Part shown: positions 36,978 through 50,200 of the stretch, one piece after another
Numbering within the stretch: position 1 is the stretch's first letter
Layout: the number at the start of each line of letters is the position of its first letter
NCBI GenBank assembly: GCA_914767715.1
Contig: OU612073.1
Coordinates: 17,732,001 to 17,796,000, forward strand
Source: Membranipora membranacea
Taxonomy: Eukaryota > Bryozoa > Gymnolaemata > Cheilostomatida > Membraniporidae
Length of the DNA stretch: 64,000 nucleotides
Reading direction: 5' to 3'
Translations under genes and position numbers: made by a program
Notes under the pieces: generated by a model
What the model was told of the DNA's origin: nothing
Seen by the model: the letters and a program-made list of their open reading frames with translations, nothing else
Databases searched by the model: none

Positions 36978-38123
36978 TGCTGAAAACCTGCTTGCGAAAA
37001 CTGACTGCAACGTCATAAACTGGGATGTCATCAAAACATGATAACACAGTTTTTGATGAAGCCATCTTTGTTCCGTTTATTATTATTTTGGTAGAGCGTT
37101 TTTCTATTAGGTTTTCTCAGGTTCAATTCTTTTCATCAAATATTTTACAGAGTATATAAAAAAATAGCTACATAAATATATACATACATAAATGCATATA
37201 TACTTTATAAACACAACCAAAGCATTCAGGCATTTGAGGACCATGTGAAGAATAATTTGTTCACTGGTTTCAGTATAGGACTTATGTAGTTGTAGTTCCT
37301 ATTTATGGTCATATAATATATTGGACAACAAATATATTGGACAACAATATATTGGCAACAAATTTTGCTGCTCACACCTACCTATTCATTGCTGGTGAGT
37401 GGCGGACCAGCACTTTTGTGAAGAGGTTTCTCTCAGCCTTCATCCAGATTGTATACTGTACACTGCACTGCAGTGCTATTTATCAGCTGCATTCTCCTGT
37501 TCAAAATCTCTGTTTGTTTGCAGACTATCCTGAAAGCTGATTCTTGTGCAGTGTAAAAAAGGATTGATTTCATTTTGGGATATTTTTCGATTTTGAAAAC
37601 AATATCATTTCAAAATCAAAAATTAGCATTGTAAGATAAGATAAGATTTTATTGAGGCTCTCGCAGGAACCATGGGGTTAACAGTGGAGTAGTTGTTAAA
37701 AGAAAAAAAGCAAAAATTTCGAAAATGTATGGTGACACAAAACTACATAGCATATCTGACATAAAAGCTGTTGGCATACTTGGTAGTGCAGCATTTAGGT
37801 ATACAGCTCTGTCCATTATTGCGCAGTGTTCGTGTGGAGCTGTTACATTGGACTATAATGTAGAGGATGTTTCTCATCCCTAAGCCTGTTCTGGTAATAG
37901 ACAGAGCTCCTGTCATGGAGAAGTAGAGAAATGCAAGGTACAGCTAACTCCCACAAACTCTGAAATGATACAGTATAAAAGTGCTATAGATTGAAGAGAG
38001 CTGACATAAATATATCTATGGTGTAAAAAGCAACCACTTACAAAATTAGGATGCAAAGATATTGCAGTAAGTCATATTAATTAGCGATTACATATTCAAA
38101 AACACATGACGCATGGACTGCCA
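36978..38123. other. Intergenic or 5' region of the 322-residue gene
   Basis: This lies between two minus-strand genes. It contains an AT-rich stretch with a three-fold ATATTGGACAACAA repeat at about 37318-37360. Further 5' UTR or 5' exon sequence of the 322-residue gene may lie here, but I could not identify it. Confidence 0.5.
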
Positions 38124-39118
38124 TTAGCAGTCAGGTAGCACGAGGCTGTGGTTTATCAGCTTTGCTGGGAGAGGCCTTGAGCTATAGGATCCTTCTGTCC
38201 GAACTACTCGTTTACCTCTAGGAGGAGTATAACTGTCAGCCTACAGAAACATGAAAAATCAATATTGGAGTTTATTTTTGTTTACGATTCGAAGATTATG
38301 ATCGGGTTGATGGCGGTGGATCAAAGCTGCTGTTTCGTTATAAAGCAATATATGAAGTCCCAACAAGAAGCTCTCTGGGCAATATACAATGAATTTGATA
38401 TACATATATATCCAGGGTCTGTTGTGATTGACATTAGCATAGTTGAAGACTGCCGTCTTATATCTTGTTTTTACCTGTTTAAAGAGCTGTGTGGCAGTCG
38501 GTGATCTCCATAATGGTGGATTGCTAACACCAGCTTCATCATCGCTGCTCATCAGGGTAGAATCGAGGTGCAGCTCCATAACTGCCTTCACTCCAATTAT
38601 TTTCATAAGCCTTGTCTTTCTGCGCTTGAGCTTCTGCGAATATGATAAATAAATGTTCTTTTTAGTCACACCTAGTCATTTGATAAGCCCAACACTGATT
38701 TTGTTTTAAAACAAAGCCAGTGTTGGGCCTATGATAGGTCTAAGTCACACCTATGTTCTCAGTTTAATAATAATGACTAGCTGAATTGCTACATTGTTAA
38801 TCTCCGAGCACTGTTACCAATACTGTTTTTTCACTGTTGCCAATATGATGAAAAAAAGTACATGCATACACTTGCATGCATACACATCAACAAAAATCAT
38901 AGAACCATGTGAGCTGTATGAAGAAAAAAACTATACCTACATCGGATTTTAGTGTAGCTCGGTTACTGTTTCTTCTCGCCTCTGACGAACGGTTCTTCAT
39001 ACCTTTTAGATTTCTGAATCGGGTGTGTGCGATTCTGTTAGTTTCTTTAGCGTCTATATCCAAAAGCTCCATAAGCTTGCCACTATACTCTTGAGCTACT
39101 GCTTGATTAATCTCATCC
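38124..39118 (-). CDS. Unrecognised gene, three 3'-terminal exons; 5' end not found
   Basis: Exons 39118-38941, 38633-38475 and 38240-38124 join in phase and end at a stop, giving about 150 residues. The first listed exon starts in mid-codon, so upstream exons are missing. Visible sequence: DEINQAVAQEYSGKLMELLD, a basic region (RNLKGMKNRSSEARRNSNR), KLKRRKTRLMKIIGVKAVM, SSDDEAGVSNPPLWRSPTAT, then PPRGKRVVRTEGSYSSRPLP and AKLINH near the end. The tail pattern (basic residues, SY, P-L-x-x-KL) loosely recalls the C-terminal motif of shugoshins, but this is weak. A 21-base exon at 39697-39677 with a strong donor, and a 56-base exon at 41576-41521, are possible upstream pieces; I could not join them with confidence. 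Confidence 0.5.
38677..38722. repeat. Hairpin with 12-bp arms
   Basis: GCCCAACACTG and CAGTGTTGGGC flank TTTGTTTTAAAACAAA, itself palindromic. It lies in an intron of the gene ending at 38124, and copies of TAGTCACACCT-like words flank it on both sides. Confidence 0.6.
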
Positions 39119-39711
39119 CTGTAACTAAAATATCCAAGTTCTAGTTATAATGTGTGTTGAAAAAAACAAAATTGTCCCAAAAATGGTTCTTCCAACAACA
39201 ATTATCTAGACAGGGCAAAGAAAGATAATGGCATGTCTAACAACCTTGGTTGCAGGGTAATTAGCATGGACACTGTAGCAGTTTAATAAGATACCTGATT
39301 ACAGCCAAACACCGAAACTCATTTGTAATGAAGTAGTTGTCTTATAGACAGTAATTATTTCCCATTTTTTCATAATACATGTAGACAATTTCTTTTCTTG
39401 TTTGAATAAAATATCATTACATAAATTTGATCACCTATATCCCAACATGAATAATTAGCATGAATAATTAACATGGCTAGTGGGAACAAAAGGCAAATTG
39501 ACTTGAACTGTCTGGTTTTGACATCTGTTACTAGCAATTACATAACCAACTAGGCATTCAAAACATAATCTTGCACAGTGCACAGACAACTTTCTAATTT
39601 ACACCAATGTCTTTAGAATGTTCGGAGGAGAAGAATGATATGTGAAATGATAAATTTGGTCAATAAATCATCAATATCTCACCTACGTAATGATTTCGAT
39701 TTTCTAGTAAA

Positions 39712-39749
39712 TGTTATTTTCGTTTGTTGATAACAAACTCATACATATG
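39712..39749. repeat. Half copy of the 42127-42196 palindrome
   Basis: TGTTATTTTCGTTTGTTGAT and AACAAACTCATACATATG match one arm of the palindrome 2.4 kb away with few changes. The second arm is missing. Confidence 0.7.
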
Positions 39750-39791
39750 AAAACCATGATAGAGCTGAAGAAAAAAAACATCAAAAAAGTC

Positions 39792-39863
39792 AGCCGACAC
39801 GGGGATATGAACCCCAGTCATAGGCGTTAGAGTCTTTGATGACAACCGCTTGGCTATGCCAGC
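39792..39863 (-). tRNA. tRNA-like sequence, probably degenerate or SINE head
   Basis: On the minus strand, GCTGGCA pairs with TGTCGGC (two wobbles) as a 7-bp acceptor stem over 72 bases. TAGCCAAGCGG fits the pol III A box, and GGGGTTCATATCCCC resembles a T arm and B box with a changed position in the loop. A T run follows within about ten bases. No clean 5-bp anticodon stem with a 7-base loop forms, so I assign no anticodon. It may be a tRNA pseudogene or a tRNA-derived SINE. Confidence 0.45.
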
Positions 39864-40029
39864 CTCACTGTAATGCAAGCCGATATGTGCAAGCTGAACC
39901 TTGGAGCTCAGGGCGAGCTCGGAGCCATTTCCATAGCTCGAAGACCATCGAAATTAGCCTCAGGCCGATCTCAAAATTAACATGGAAACCCAGTGATTGT
40001 GTCAGTGATCATCTGACATCCGTCTAGAA

Positions 40030-41289
40030 CAGCTGTGGGCAACCTGCAGCCTTTTTGCCAGTGCGGCCTAATGGGTAATCTTTTGCAGGCTCATTGTGGC
40101 ATTTTGCCTAAAAAAATTACTACACATCAACTTTGATTCCTCTTTCGTTATGTGGAGAACCAAGTATGCATAGCCCTCTGTAAGTACAAGATATTTCAAA
40201 ATAGTGGCCATTTTCTATTATGCATGTAGCAAAGCTTCCCCAGCCACTTTACACAAAATCATCATAACTGTGGTACTGGTGCCAATGACTTACTCAAGTT
40301 GTTTCTCTTTTGAAATAACTCAAAACAGTTATCTTAGGATGTTAAAATTACAAAGTTCTGTAACAGAATAGTAATTATTATTTTTTGCAAAACCGTCATT
40401 TTGAACGAAAGGCAGATATCATATCTGCCTTGGACAAAGGAGTGTTATACAGTAATATTGTGTGGGCTAATGTCACTCTTCAATCAGAAGGCGGTAGCCC
40501 GGAGGCAGGTACACAGTCTATGCCATGAGAGTGACTGTGAGGTGATCAACATTGTTTCTATCCTCTTCCTGTTTAAAAGGGGAATGGGAGTTATCCTCTC
40601 AAAAATGAGGTATGATGATGGAAAACTCAAAAATAAACGGTGCGGGTCGGTATTATTATATCCAACTTCATATACCGAAATACAACGGTGATCGGTGCGG
40701 TTTGGAGTTGCCTCCTGTCGGTATCAGTTTGAGAAGACAACTCAATACTCAAAAAGCCTCTTTGTTACAAGTGCTCCAACATTATGGATGAAATGTTCCA
40801 TATTGGTTTTCATTTCACAACCATTTGCAAAAAGATTTGAGGTTGGGCGCTGTTAGATGAAAATTATGACAGGGCTTCAACTTCAAAAAAAATTTCGCTT
40901 CGCGAATAAACTTTCTTCTCCGTCACAACTGCGTTGTTATGAATTTGGTCACACTTAAGCTGCTAAAGGGCGCTACATAACCCTCCCACACCCACCCTGC
41001 CCTTTGTCATACATATGAAACACAGGGATAAAGACACATACAAAATCTAAACATGAGGTAAAATTATGTCACAAAACTCCAGAAGATTAGATGGACCGAT
41101 AATTCTGCTGATTTGAAAGTTCTTTCAACATACTGCAGTCTGTGCACAAATCTGTTTTAGTATTTACAAAATAGGAAGTGCCAAAATTGTTACTCCAGTT
41201 CCAATTTATCCCTGAAGGATATTTTGCGGCCTTTTGAGCTGAGCCTGGGTAAAATGTGGCCTTTTTCAAGAAAAGGTTGCCCACCCATG
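40030..41289. mobile_element. Non-autonomous hAT-like DNA transposon, 1260 bp
   Basis: The left end CAGCTGTGGGCAACCT and the complement of the right end, CATGGGTGGGCAACCT, match at 13 of 16 positions. Flanking 8-base words GTCTAGAA (40022-40029) and GTCAAGAA (41290-41297) differ by one base and look like an aged target duplication. The GTGGGCAACCTGC-type terminus is common in animal hAT elements. No transposase frame is left. It appears older than the element at 23979. Confidence 0.75.
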
Positions 41290-42126
41290 GTCAAGAACCA
41301 CAAGACTAAGATCGACTGTCCTTTTCTCAATTTTCTCAATAAATATTGGTTAGATGGTTTGATGGTTAGATGGTTTGTTTCTGTCCGAACTTCAAAGACT
41401 AAGAAGTAAAGAAGAAGAGCCATATTTGGCTCAAAGATAGTCTCATCACGTATGGGACACCATCACCAATTTGTCCACCCTAGGATTCTTTAAACATATT
41501 CCAAAATTGATCAAACTTACCAAGGCATCATCTTTTGTGCTGACACTGCTCAAACAGTAATGCATAGCTCTGTGTTCTATAAATCTGCCAAATGAAATAG
41601 TGTATATTATTATTTAATATACTGATCTGTGTGGTGATTCCATTCATGTAAAACAGAAAGCTTAGAAAGCCTCCATAGCATGTGTACAAGGATAGTTTTA
41701 CTCTCTGTTGATGACTGTGATATACCGACTGTCCCGACTAAATATCGAAGGTATAAATTTGCACTCAATGTTATGTGTTTAAGATGTGCTTAAAATTTTT
41801 TATCCTGGTAACTGGTAAGACCATGAGTGCCATGACTTGCTACAAGTGTTTGACAAAGTTGGCCAAACAGACTTTTCCAACAAGCTGCTTTTTAAAAAAA
41901 GTTATTTAATTGACATCTTTATTTATCCAGTTACATCAAGTATAACAAAACAATCGTAAGTTATGGTTATTTAAAATGAAAATAGTATTCGTTTTTTGCT
42001 TCATATATTTTTCAACCTGTGACTCTCTGTCTTCTTGCGAAGAGGTTCTGATATTTATGTCTGATAAATCTATATTACCATTCATCAATCTTACTTTCAA
42101 TTTTACAAACCTTTAAACAATATTAC

Positions 42127-42196
42127 TGTTATTTTCGTTTGTTTATAACGAACTCATACATATGTATGAGTTCGTTATATACAAACGAAAATAACA
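42127..42196. repeat. Near-perfect 70-bp palindrome
   Basis: The arm TGTTATTTTCGTTTGTTTAT plus AACGAACTCATACATA is mirrored almost perfectly, with the centre at ATACATATGTAT. It is a probable miniature fold-back element; a half copy lies at 39712-39749. Confidence 0.85.
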
Positions 42197-44267
42197 ATGT
42201 TATGAAAACCTCAATAAACAGATAAATAAAATATACAATTAAAAAGATCTATCCATTTCTCCTCCTCATAGTTTTCCCCCAACAATGGCTGCAATTTCTT
42301 TGGCACACTACGTCAAACATCTGATCGTGACGATATCGTATAATATATAGTATAGTAAAATAGTATAATAATAGAAATCTAATGAAATCAGTCAGCGCTA
42401 GCAGGGAGTTTGGCACCCTGGTGTTAGTAACCAAGCAGTCAGCTCATTGTGAGGACAGACCATCAGCATTTCAAATTTGACCAATATTTAGACCAGAAAT
42501 TATGGTCATCGTTCTTGCAGTTCTGAATAGCCAACAATGACTACTGTGGGCAAGATAAAAATTAAAAGTTTCATATGACAGCTGAAGCGCAATATCCATT
42601 TGTCCTAGACTCCCTGTAGAAATTATCCCTTTTTAAAAATTTAGGCTTCAGAAGAAGTTGTCTTCTACTGAGTGAATTAATGAATAGATAGTTATCTTCT
42701 CTTGATATAATTTGTTGTTCAGGAAAGGATTTAGCCTAATATCTGGAAAGTCACAAATTACGGGTTCACCAATGAAAGCCCAACCTAATATGTTTGACAA
42801 TATTCTGAATTTCAGTCTGTGTATGCCAGTCAATAAAAAAAAGTTGACAGGTGAAGCAAGTATCTAAACTTTGACAGTAGTGAACTGATATAACAGAATC
42901 CTGATCTACCAGTGATCTTGACAACTGTGATTGATACAAATCATAACTAAGAGTACTACACATGATCTTTATCTCAGAAGGTGAGTAGAAACTCAAAGCA
43001 AACTGGTAGTCTTTTAGTTACACAATTTTATTGCTTGCTGTCAGAGAGTGTCAGTAATTACTTACTTACTACTTTTTAATTAATTGATTGATAGGAGAGG
43101 GAGCCTTCTTAGTACTGACAAGTTGATCAAGATAACATGATGTCTTCCTTCATGTCTGCCAAGACAGAAATCATCAATATCATTTTATTGAACCTTGGCT
43201 TTCAATCAGAGCAAATCAGAGCATGAAATCTAAACTATCCATCTGCTCCAACAAACAGTCCAGTCCATAGGTGAGCACTGTGTGTCGCCTCCACTGCTGC
43301 TGATGCTCCTGTTGCTGTTTACTTCCAGCTTAATTGATCAAGCGAGCAACAATCTATTAATTTCTCCCTCTCTCTGTGAACTGTAAATCAAAATGGGTCA
43401 ATATCGACCTGATTTCATCTCATTTGTAATATCAAGGAGGTTACTCCTTGGTATTATTCATTGTTAGTATCTCTCTTTGATTTTTGCTCATACCACAGTG
43501 CTCAGAAAAGCCAATACCTGACCATTTGGCCATACTTTATGAGGTGGTGGTTACTCCGGTGCTGAAGATTGGATTGTATTGCTGACCCGAGTTTTTTAAA
43601 GCCTCAACTTAAATTCTCAACTCCTTGTCTGTTGAGGTTGAAGTCCTAGAAAAAAGCACTACTGTGGCTTAAGATCACGTCCACATGTGAGCACTGGGGT
43701 CCTGGTTTCTGTCTGGACTGAGTTGACATAGTGAGGACTATACATGCCAGTGTAAAGGAAGAGGGAGAAAGAATGACCCAAAATCTTAGGCTTCATAGAA
43801 GCGAGGATGAATGATTAAATACACTCCCATGGTGGTGCTGTCCTGAAAAGTGGACTAATTATTTCTTAACCTCACCATGACGCAACGATTTTGTCAGCCG
43901 AGTGGTTTTTGGAGTGAGGTTATCAGCTTCTTTTCTCTGTAATGATACACACGCCCAGAGGCTACCAAAATCAGCCCTAACCAGTCCTGCGTATAATGAT
44001 AACCTGCAATTATTGCCGAGTAGGCTGTGATGATCATTCTTTCATTGTGTGACTGAAGCTTATTGCTTTTTACCCAGGTTAAGCTGACTGATAAGGAGAG
44101 AAATTTGCTGATTTTCCCTACAACAGAACCCTGTTATTAACAGCAGTGGTGCTCTGTTACCGAAGGTTGGATCAGGCAGCTTCAGGTCTCGACTTTGTTA
44201 TTTCATAGCTAAAATAGGATATGGAGATCTAACCATGGATTAAAACTTAGTGAGCTGCACAAATAAA

Positions 44268-47200
44268 ATGGCTACAACGAGACCTGCCACCAAACCTCCC
44301 ATAACGAAGCCCAAACCTCGTGGCATCAATGTCAAGGCTTTTGTGGAGAGCGTTGAGTCTGGCTCCAAACCTCAACCGGATTTCTTTAAAGGATCTTCGG
44401 TGAATAAGGGGAATAAAAACATCAAAGATGAACAGCAAAAGCGTCATAGCAATGAAACACCAAAACCTGAGACTGCTAACAAACCTGCAACAACTCCCAG
44501 AAAGACAAGCTTGAACAAGCCGCCTATTATGCACAAAAAGCCAAGTCTTACCACAAGCAACAAGCCAACGGATATTATTAAACCTTCTATACCTCCTCCG
44601 GCACCTCCTCCGAGTACCTCAACATCTGGTGTGTCTCCTCAGGCAGAAGAGGAGGTGGCCAGTGAGGATAGTGGTCACTCAACATGTGATCTCAAATATA
44701 GTGGTAAGTAGAGTCTACACTCCTAATAACTATCATTGTCTGAGGACTGTACACAGTCTAGAAGACCAGACTATTTACCAAGACTGAGCTTAGGCTTCTA
44801 GACCCAAGACACATTAATGAAGGCTCATATCTTTTGAATTTCATCGCGAGCCGCTCTTGAGCTGAAATGAGATATTTTACCGAATAAACCTAAAATTTAG
44901 CTTGATATGCTTAGTCGTTCATCTGAGGAATATGGTATAGTAGACACTTAGAGGAAGGCTAACGGCAATGGTGGGTAGGTTATGGTTAGGTCTGAGACAA
45001 CACTGAGTTGACTGACATAGAAGACTCATTTGAGGGACAAGGTGATAATCATGAGGCCAGTTTGTGGTCTGCTGTTAACAAACCCTGAGTCCAGAGATTG
45101 TTCAGGATTTTGCTCATTTATCCAGGAAGTTAGAACATTTAGAACTAATTTGATAGGCACAAAACTAGGTCTACTTGAGTTGCAAACTACTGCGAATGAC
45201 GTTAATTCACTGGGGGAAACAAAGACTGATGACAACTGCATTTTATCCTGTTATGGGAGTGTTCAATGTGATTGCATAGGGAAGGTATTTATCTTATCTG
45301 GGGTACTACGCAAAATGTTAGGCCATACATTGTAAAATAAGACGTCATTTTCTTATCTCTAATACCACTCGATCAAACTAAAAAGTTCAAGATGCACAAA
45401 GAGTTCGCAATTATAAACCATAAAAGGAGTAGAATTACAGAAAATTGGATACCTGGTTGAAGATTGCACAATCCTCATTCAATAGTAACTGTAATTAACC
45501 TCACCAAGAATGGTGTAGAGTAGGACCTAACCATGCGTTGGCTGCCGTACAATGAGTATCGCAACTTTTACTCATCAAAGTCATATTTATTGCCACGACT
45601 TTGCAACTTTTCAGACACTTGGCGGCCTAAAGGGCCAAAAATCCCCTATAATGAATAAATAAAATGTAATCTCAACTTTTCCTGGTTATGGTCGTCTCAC
45701 CTATTATGAGTCAATTATCTACTTGATAAGACTATAACAGTGTACTTGTACAGTGTGTATTCACTTGTATCAGGAATTTAACAGTAAGCTATTATATAAT
45801 TCACATACAAAACCTCACAGTACAGAGCCTGCTATCTAAACACGAGAACAAGAGGTATATTGTGTGATCAAATTCCCTTTACTTAGAAGCCAGAGACTGC
45901 TTTGTTGATTGAGATTAAAATCTTGACCTCTCAGTAAAAAGTACTGACTGCTGCAGAGGTGCAAAAACTAAGTGAATTTTAGACTGGAGTTGTTACTGGC
46001 AGCTTGAATGGGGAAAAGTCAGGCACACAGCCCAGTGGCGTTCTGTAACAGTCAGGAGATTGGAGTCAATGAGTAGTTGGCACTCTGACTACAAACCCAG
46101 ACCTACTGTTCATCTATTCAAACACTGTATGGTTTGTGTGATGTAGTCATCACTTTCCTACCTACTAAGTCTTTGACAAATTGCCAGCCTGGAAATAGAC
46201 CCTTGTCCAGGGATATCATGTAGGAGGTATATGCATAGTATACTGTGATTCATTCATAGCCAAATCCTAAGCTGTGAGCCAGAAGCTTGACATGTTTGCA
46301 TGACAACCAAGGCTAATGGCAAAAGATCTGTGATCACGCATAATTTTCGTACGAAACTAAATGATTACAAAAAAGTTACATTTCATATCAGGATGTAAAT
46401 TTATGATAATGCGAAAAAGCAAAATGCTCTTTGGAGTGCTTCTGGTGCTATGGTTTGTAACCACAATACAAATATAGAGTGTCACTGTGAATAACAATGG
46501 AAGTATCAGTGGGTTGTAATGAATTTGATATATTTTTATGGCAAAGCTACTAAATACTTTTGATTGGTTATGGTGGTAGTGATAATCTTGATATCATGTG
46601 ACCACTGTTATAATATACAAACCGCAAGACCAAACCACCCTCATAATGTATAGCTGTAAACTTTGGGCATTCCAGTAAATATGGTGGCAAGCGTTTCCCA
46701 CATTTGCTATAGTGCCTTAATCGTCCACGGTCCTAAATACAATGTCTCTACAGTTTTACAAAAGAAGTTAGATCAGAGTATATTGTCACTGGTTAGGCGT
46801 CAGTGTAGAGCCACTGCACGCAAATTTGGGGTTTCTCAAGATTTTCTCACACTTGATGCACTTAAATGTTACCAGTGCCGTCTTTGGTCAGAACTCTGGT
46901 TTTTTCAGCCCATGAACCATATAGATCACTTCAGTAGCTTCATAACCAGTATTATTACCTCAGGTCAAATTGACAGCAAACAGGAATTCCATTACCAATA
47001 CCACAGGCCTAGTAAATTCTTTTAGCCATATCCAGTGTGATATCCTTGTAATTACATTCATGGCAAAATACTCCAAACCATCTCATTCACAATAATGTGA
47101 GACTTAATAATTGCCCTTATAGCCCATTAGCAGTGATGGCTATCTCACTCTAGTCACAGCTCTGGCCTGCGATAAACCGGCAGCCTTGATGAGAGTGTTC

Positions 47201-50200
47201 ATCTGCTGTGATTGAGCGGGTAAAATATAATCATAGACCTAATCTTCTACCACATCAGGCAGGGCTCTGCTGGTGTGTCTAACTTTTAGGCTTTGCACCG
47301 AATCCAAGACCAAGATCCTTTTGAATATTTGAGCCCTACCACATGGACTCGAGGGTGTCTTTCTGTTGGTAATTTGTAAGAACCACTATTTTTAGCAATG
47401 CACTTTATGATTACTATAATTTTTTGGTGAACAACCTGTCATGATACCTTGCAAGCACCTGCACACACATAGCCATCATAACAACAAAGTCTCCTGAGAG
47501 AAATCTACACAATGGTGACTCATATTCTTCTAGGGCACCCTCAGAGCTTATTATTATGTGTGAACAAATTAAATCTATACAATATCAACAAGACAAATTC
47601 CACAGAGTTAGCATAATACCAAATCCACTATATACACCACACTGGGTAATCATCTATAATTTTATTGGGTTCCATCAGAGACCGAGGCAGTACTAGATGC
47701 ATGTACCAGTATAAGCAGTGACTATAAGGAATATTATACTCTGCATACTTGTGATTATAGATTTTTGTTTTGATGACTCAGAATATCTAGCTTTGAGCGG
47801 GACATACATAGAAGCATGAGCTGGAAGTACCTTGAAGCTAAAATCTCTTATTCTCTCATTGCAAGTCAGCGAGAGAAATCAATAGAGTAAAATTCAACTT
47901 AGTCTACTCTGTCTGGCAGCAAAACAAATGAATACAACAATCAAGGAGTTGGATTGACTCCTTGATACAAATTTATACTACGTTTTCTAGCATGAAATCC
48001 ATGTAGTAGAACATACTTCGTTGTGGAGGCAATCCATTTGTTTTGAGTGACACAGTGCAATTACTGATAAATAAACTAATTGATAATTACATACAATAAG
48101 TGTTTTTATCTATGTTTACACTTGAACACAATGTGCTGCCTCAATGCATCTAAACAAAGCTTGTTTTTGAGCAATAATGTCGAGCGCCATCATCCTATTT
48201 CCTATTTTTATCTAGTAATAAAAATTCCATGTGTTAAGTGCTTAGAGTGGTCATAAGGGAGTAGGGATATAAAAGTGTCTCACAGGGATCTTTTTGTGTC
48301 ACATGAGGAATGCATAGCATGGCCGAGGTGGGCTGGGAGAAGAGTCTGGAGGCTCAGAATTCGTTTGACCATTACCCATCTGATATCCTGCTCTGACAAG
48401 CTTTTCTAGTAGAGATGGTATTTTCTCTCCTACACATCAATCATTCTAAAACCCTAGGTTAAGCCTGGGGCAGCCAATGTTAAAAAAAAAGTCTTATAAC
48501 TCCAATATTTATTTTCAATTGTTGAATGTGACATAACCACTGCTACCACAATATTATGAAATGAAGGCCTTCCATAGTCAATAGAATGAAGACGATAGAC
48601 AACATAGACAACATAGACAACATAGACAACATAGACAACATTGACAATATCATCTTTTTTATCTTTTTTCAGGATCCATTTCAAGTAATCAAAGCAGCAG
48701 TCACGATCCACACTATCAGGCATTGTCAGAGTTAGATGATGGTTACTCTGAGCACATGTCCAGTGTGGAGGGCGCTGTGACAGTACACGAGCCCCCACAA
48801 TACTCAGATCCAGCCGCTGCAGGTATTACAGCTAGTCTACCAAGTCTGCTGGAAACACAACCAAGTGGTGAGTTTGTGGGAACCAAGTGGGAACTTTATG
48901 TACGGGATATTGGCGGAACCAGTCTTAGAAGGCCTAAGGGGCATCAAATCTCCTTACTAGTAAACGTCATTTCATCCATCATTTCATCAATGGATTGATA
49001 GAATCACACACCAATTTTCCTAGTTTTCAGTAGGGATAAGGGACACCCCATACATCAGGAAAGAAAAAAATCGATCGACACAGGCATGCTTTCCACTCAA
49101 TCTCACATACACTTGAGGAGTGAAGACGTATTAACAGGAGGAAAAATTTACCATCTGAATTTTTGAAATTCAATCTTCCACCACAGCCAAGGAAAATTGG
49201 TAGAGATTAATTCATAAGTTTGATGACTATGAATGTCTTGTAACACCAATTGACTCTGGCTGTGCTGAGAGTATGGATTTAGAAAATCTAAGTTCAATTG
49301 CCAATATTTTCTTCCTGTACTACTTCTCCTCTAGGGTCCCACTCTCCCTGTCTAAGCTATGAACTGAGAGGGAGTTCATTGGTCTAACTAAGGTAACCAC
49401 GCGCGTTCCTCATTCATTCAGAGTTGTGCCCCCTCTCACAGTCTTCCATTGAGTTTTACTGAGATTGCCTGCTGTGAGTTGCCACTTTCAGTGATTATGT
49501 AATGGAGTGTCCTCTTCAGAAAATTGTCAGGTTGCCTTCCAGCGTGACTGGTGGCATAACAACGACTTATCCCTCTGTGTCTCGGTGTTATTAAGCACGT
49601 GAATTTACATGTATTATCAGCGTAAGTGACGCATAAAATTTTATGATAATGAGTACTCCTCCTTTGAAATATAACAGGGCTTGGTGTTTGTCAGTTATCT
49701 TTTGGTTACATTCTTGAATAACAATGGAAGCCAGAATGTGGTTATGGCAGTTTGTGAGTAGGAGAGTGTTGCACTTAGGTTGAAGTTTGGAGTTCTGGTT
49801 GTTGGCTTATCTTTCATCAAAATCTGGTGGACATACATCATCCAGACTGAGCTGATCAGATATCTCGATGAACATTCTCTCTAACAATCTGGAAATAAAA
49901 GAGACTGGAAAACATTAATCGATTTTGGCGACAAAAAAACTGCTAATCTGAGGTGGGAAAAGGATTTGTAGTAAATGACTTGATGACTCAGGGTGATAGT
50001 TCGACTGACAATCTAGTCGTGATTTGTGATTGTGGACTCTATCTGATTTGGATTTGAGGTGGAAACATGTGGCACTTCAACTACTCTCATTCACCTCTAA
50101 GTGAAAGTATTCAGCTGAGTAATAAAATCCTACACAGCCAACAATCTGTTGAGAGACTCATTCAGAAAGGTAGGACTGATGATCGGTTATAGGCACAACT

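Larger units (their letters stand above)
39119..44267. other. Intergenic between divergent genes, rich in mobile DNA
   Basis: Outside the elements listed separately (tRNA-like sequence, half and full palindromes, hAT-like element), this holds the undetected 5' part of the minus-strand gene at 38124-39118 and the promoter and 5' UTR of the RhoGEF. The short open frames show no family resemblance. Confidence 0.5.

Noticed and set aside
38937-38940. Ending the exon at 39118 with the GTATAG donor at 38936
   Set aside because: That leaves phase 1, which does not fit the next exon; the GTAGGT donor at 38940 keeps phase 0.
41521-41576. 56-base candidate exon on the minus strand
   Set aside because: It has good acceptor and donor, but it could not be joined in phase to the exons at 38124-39118, so it is only mentioned there.
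44247-44534. Minus-strand 95-codon frame
   Set aside because: Antisense shadow of RhoGEF exon 1.
48823-48867. Ending RhoGEF exon 2 at the earlier GTATTA donor near 48823
   Set aside because: Both choices keep phase, but the GTGAGT donor at 48868 is far stronger and adds a plausible segment, so the later donor was used.
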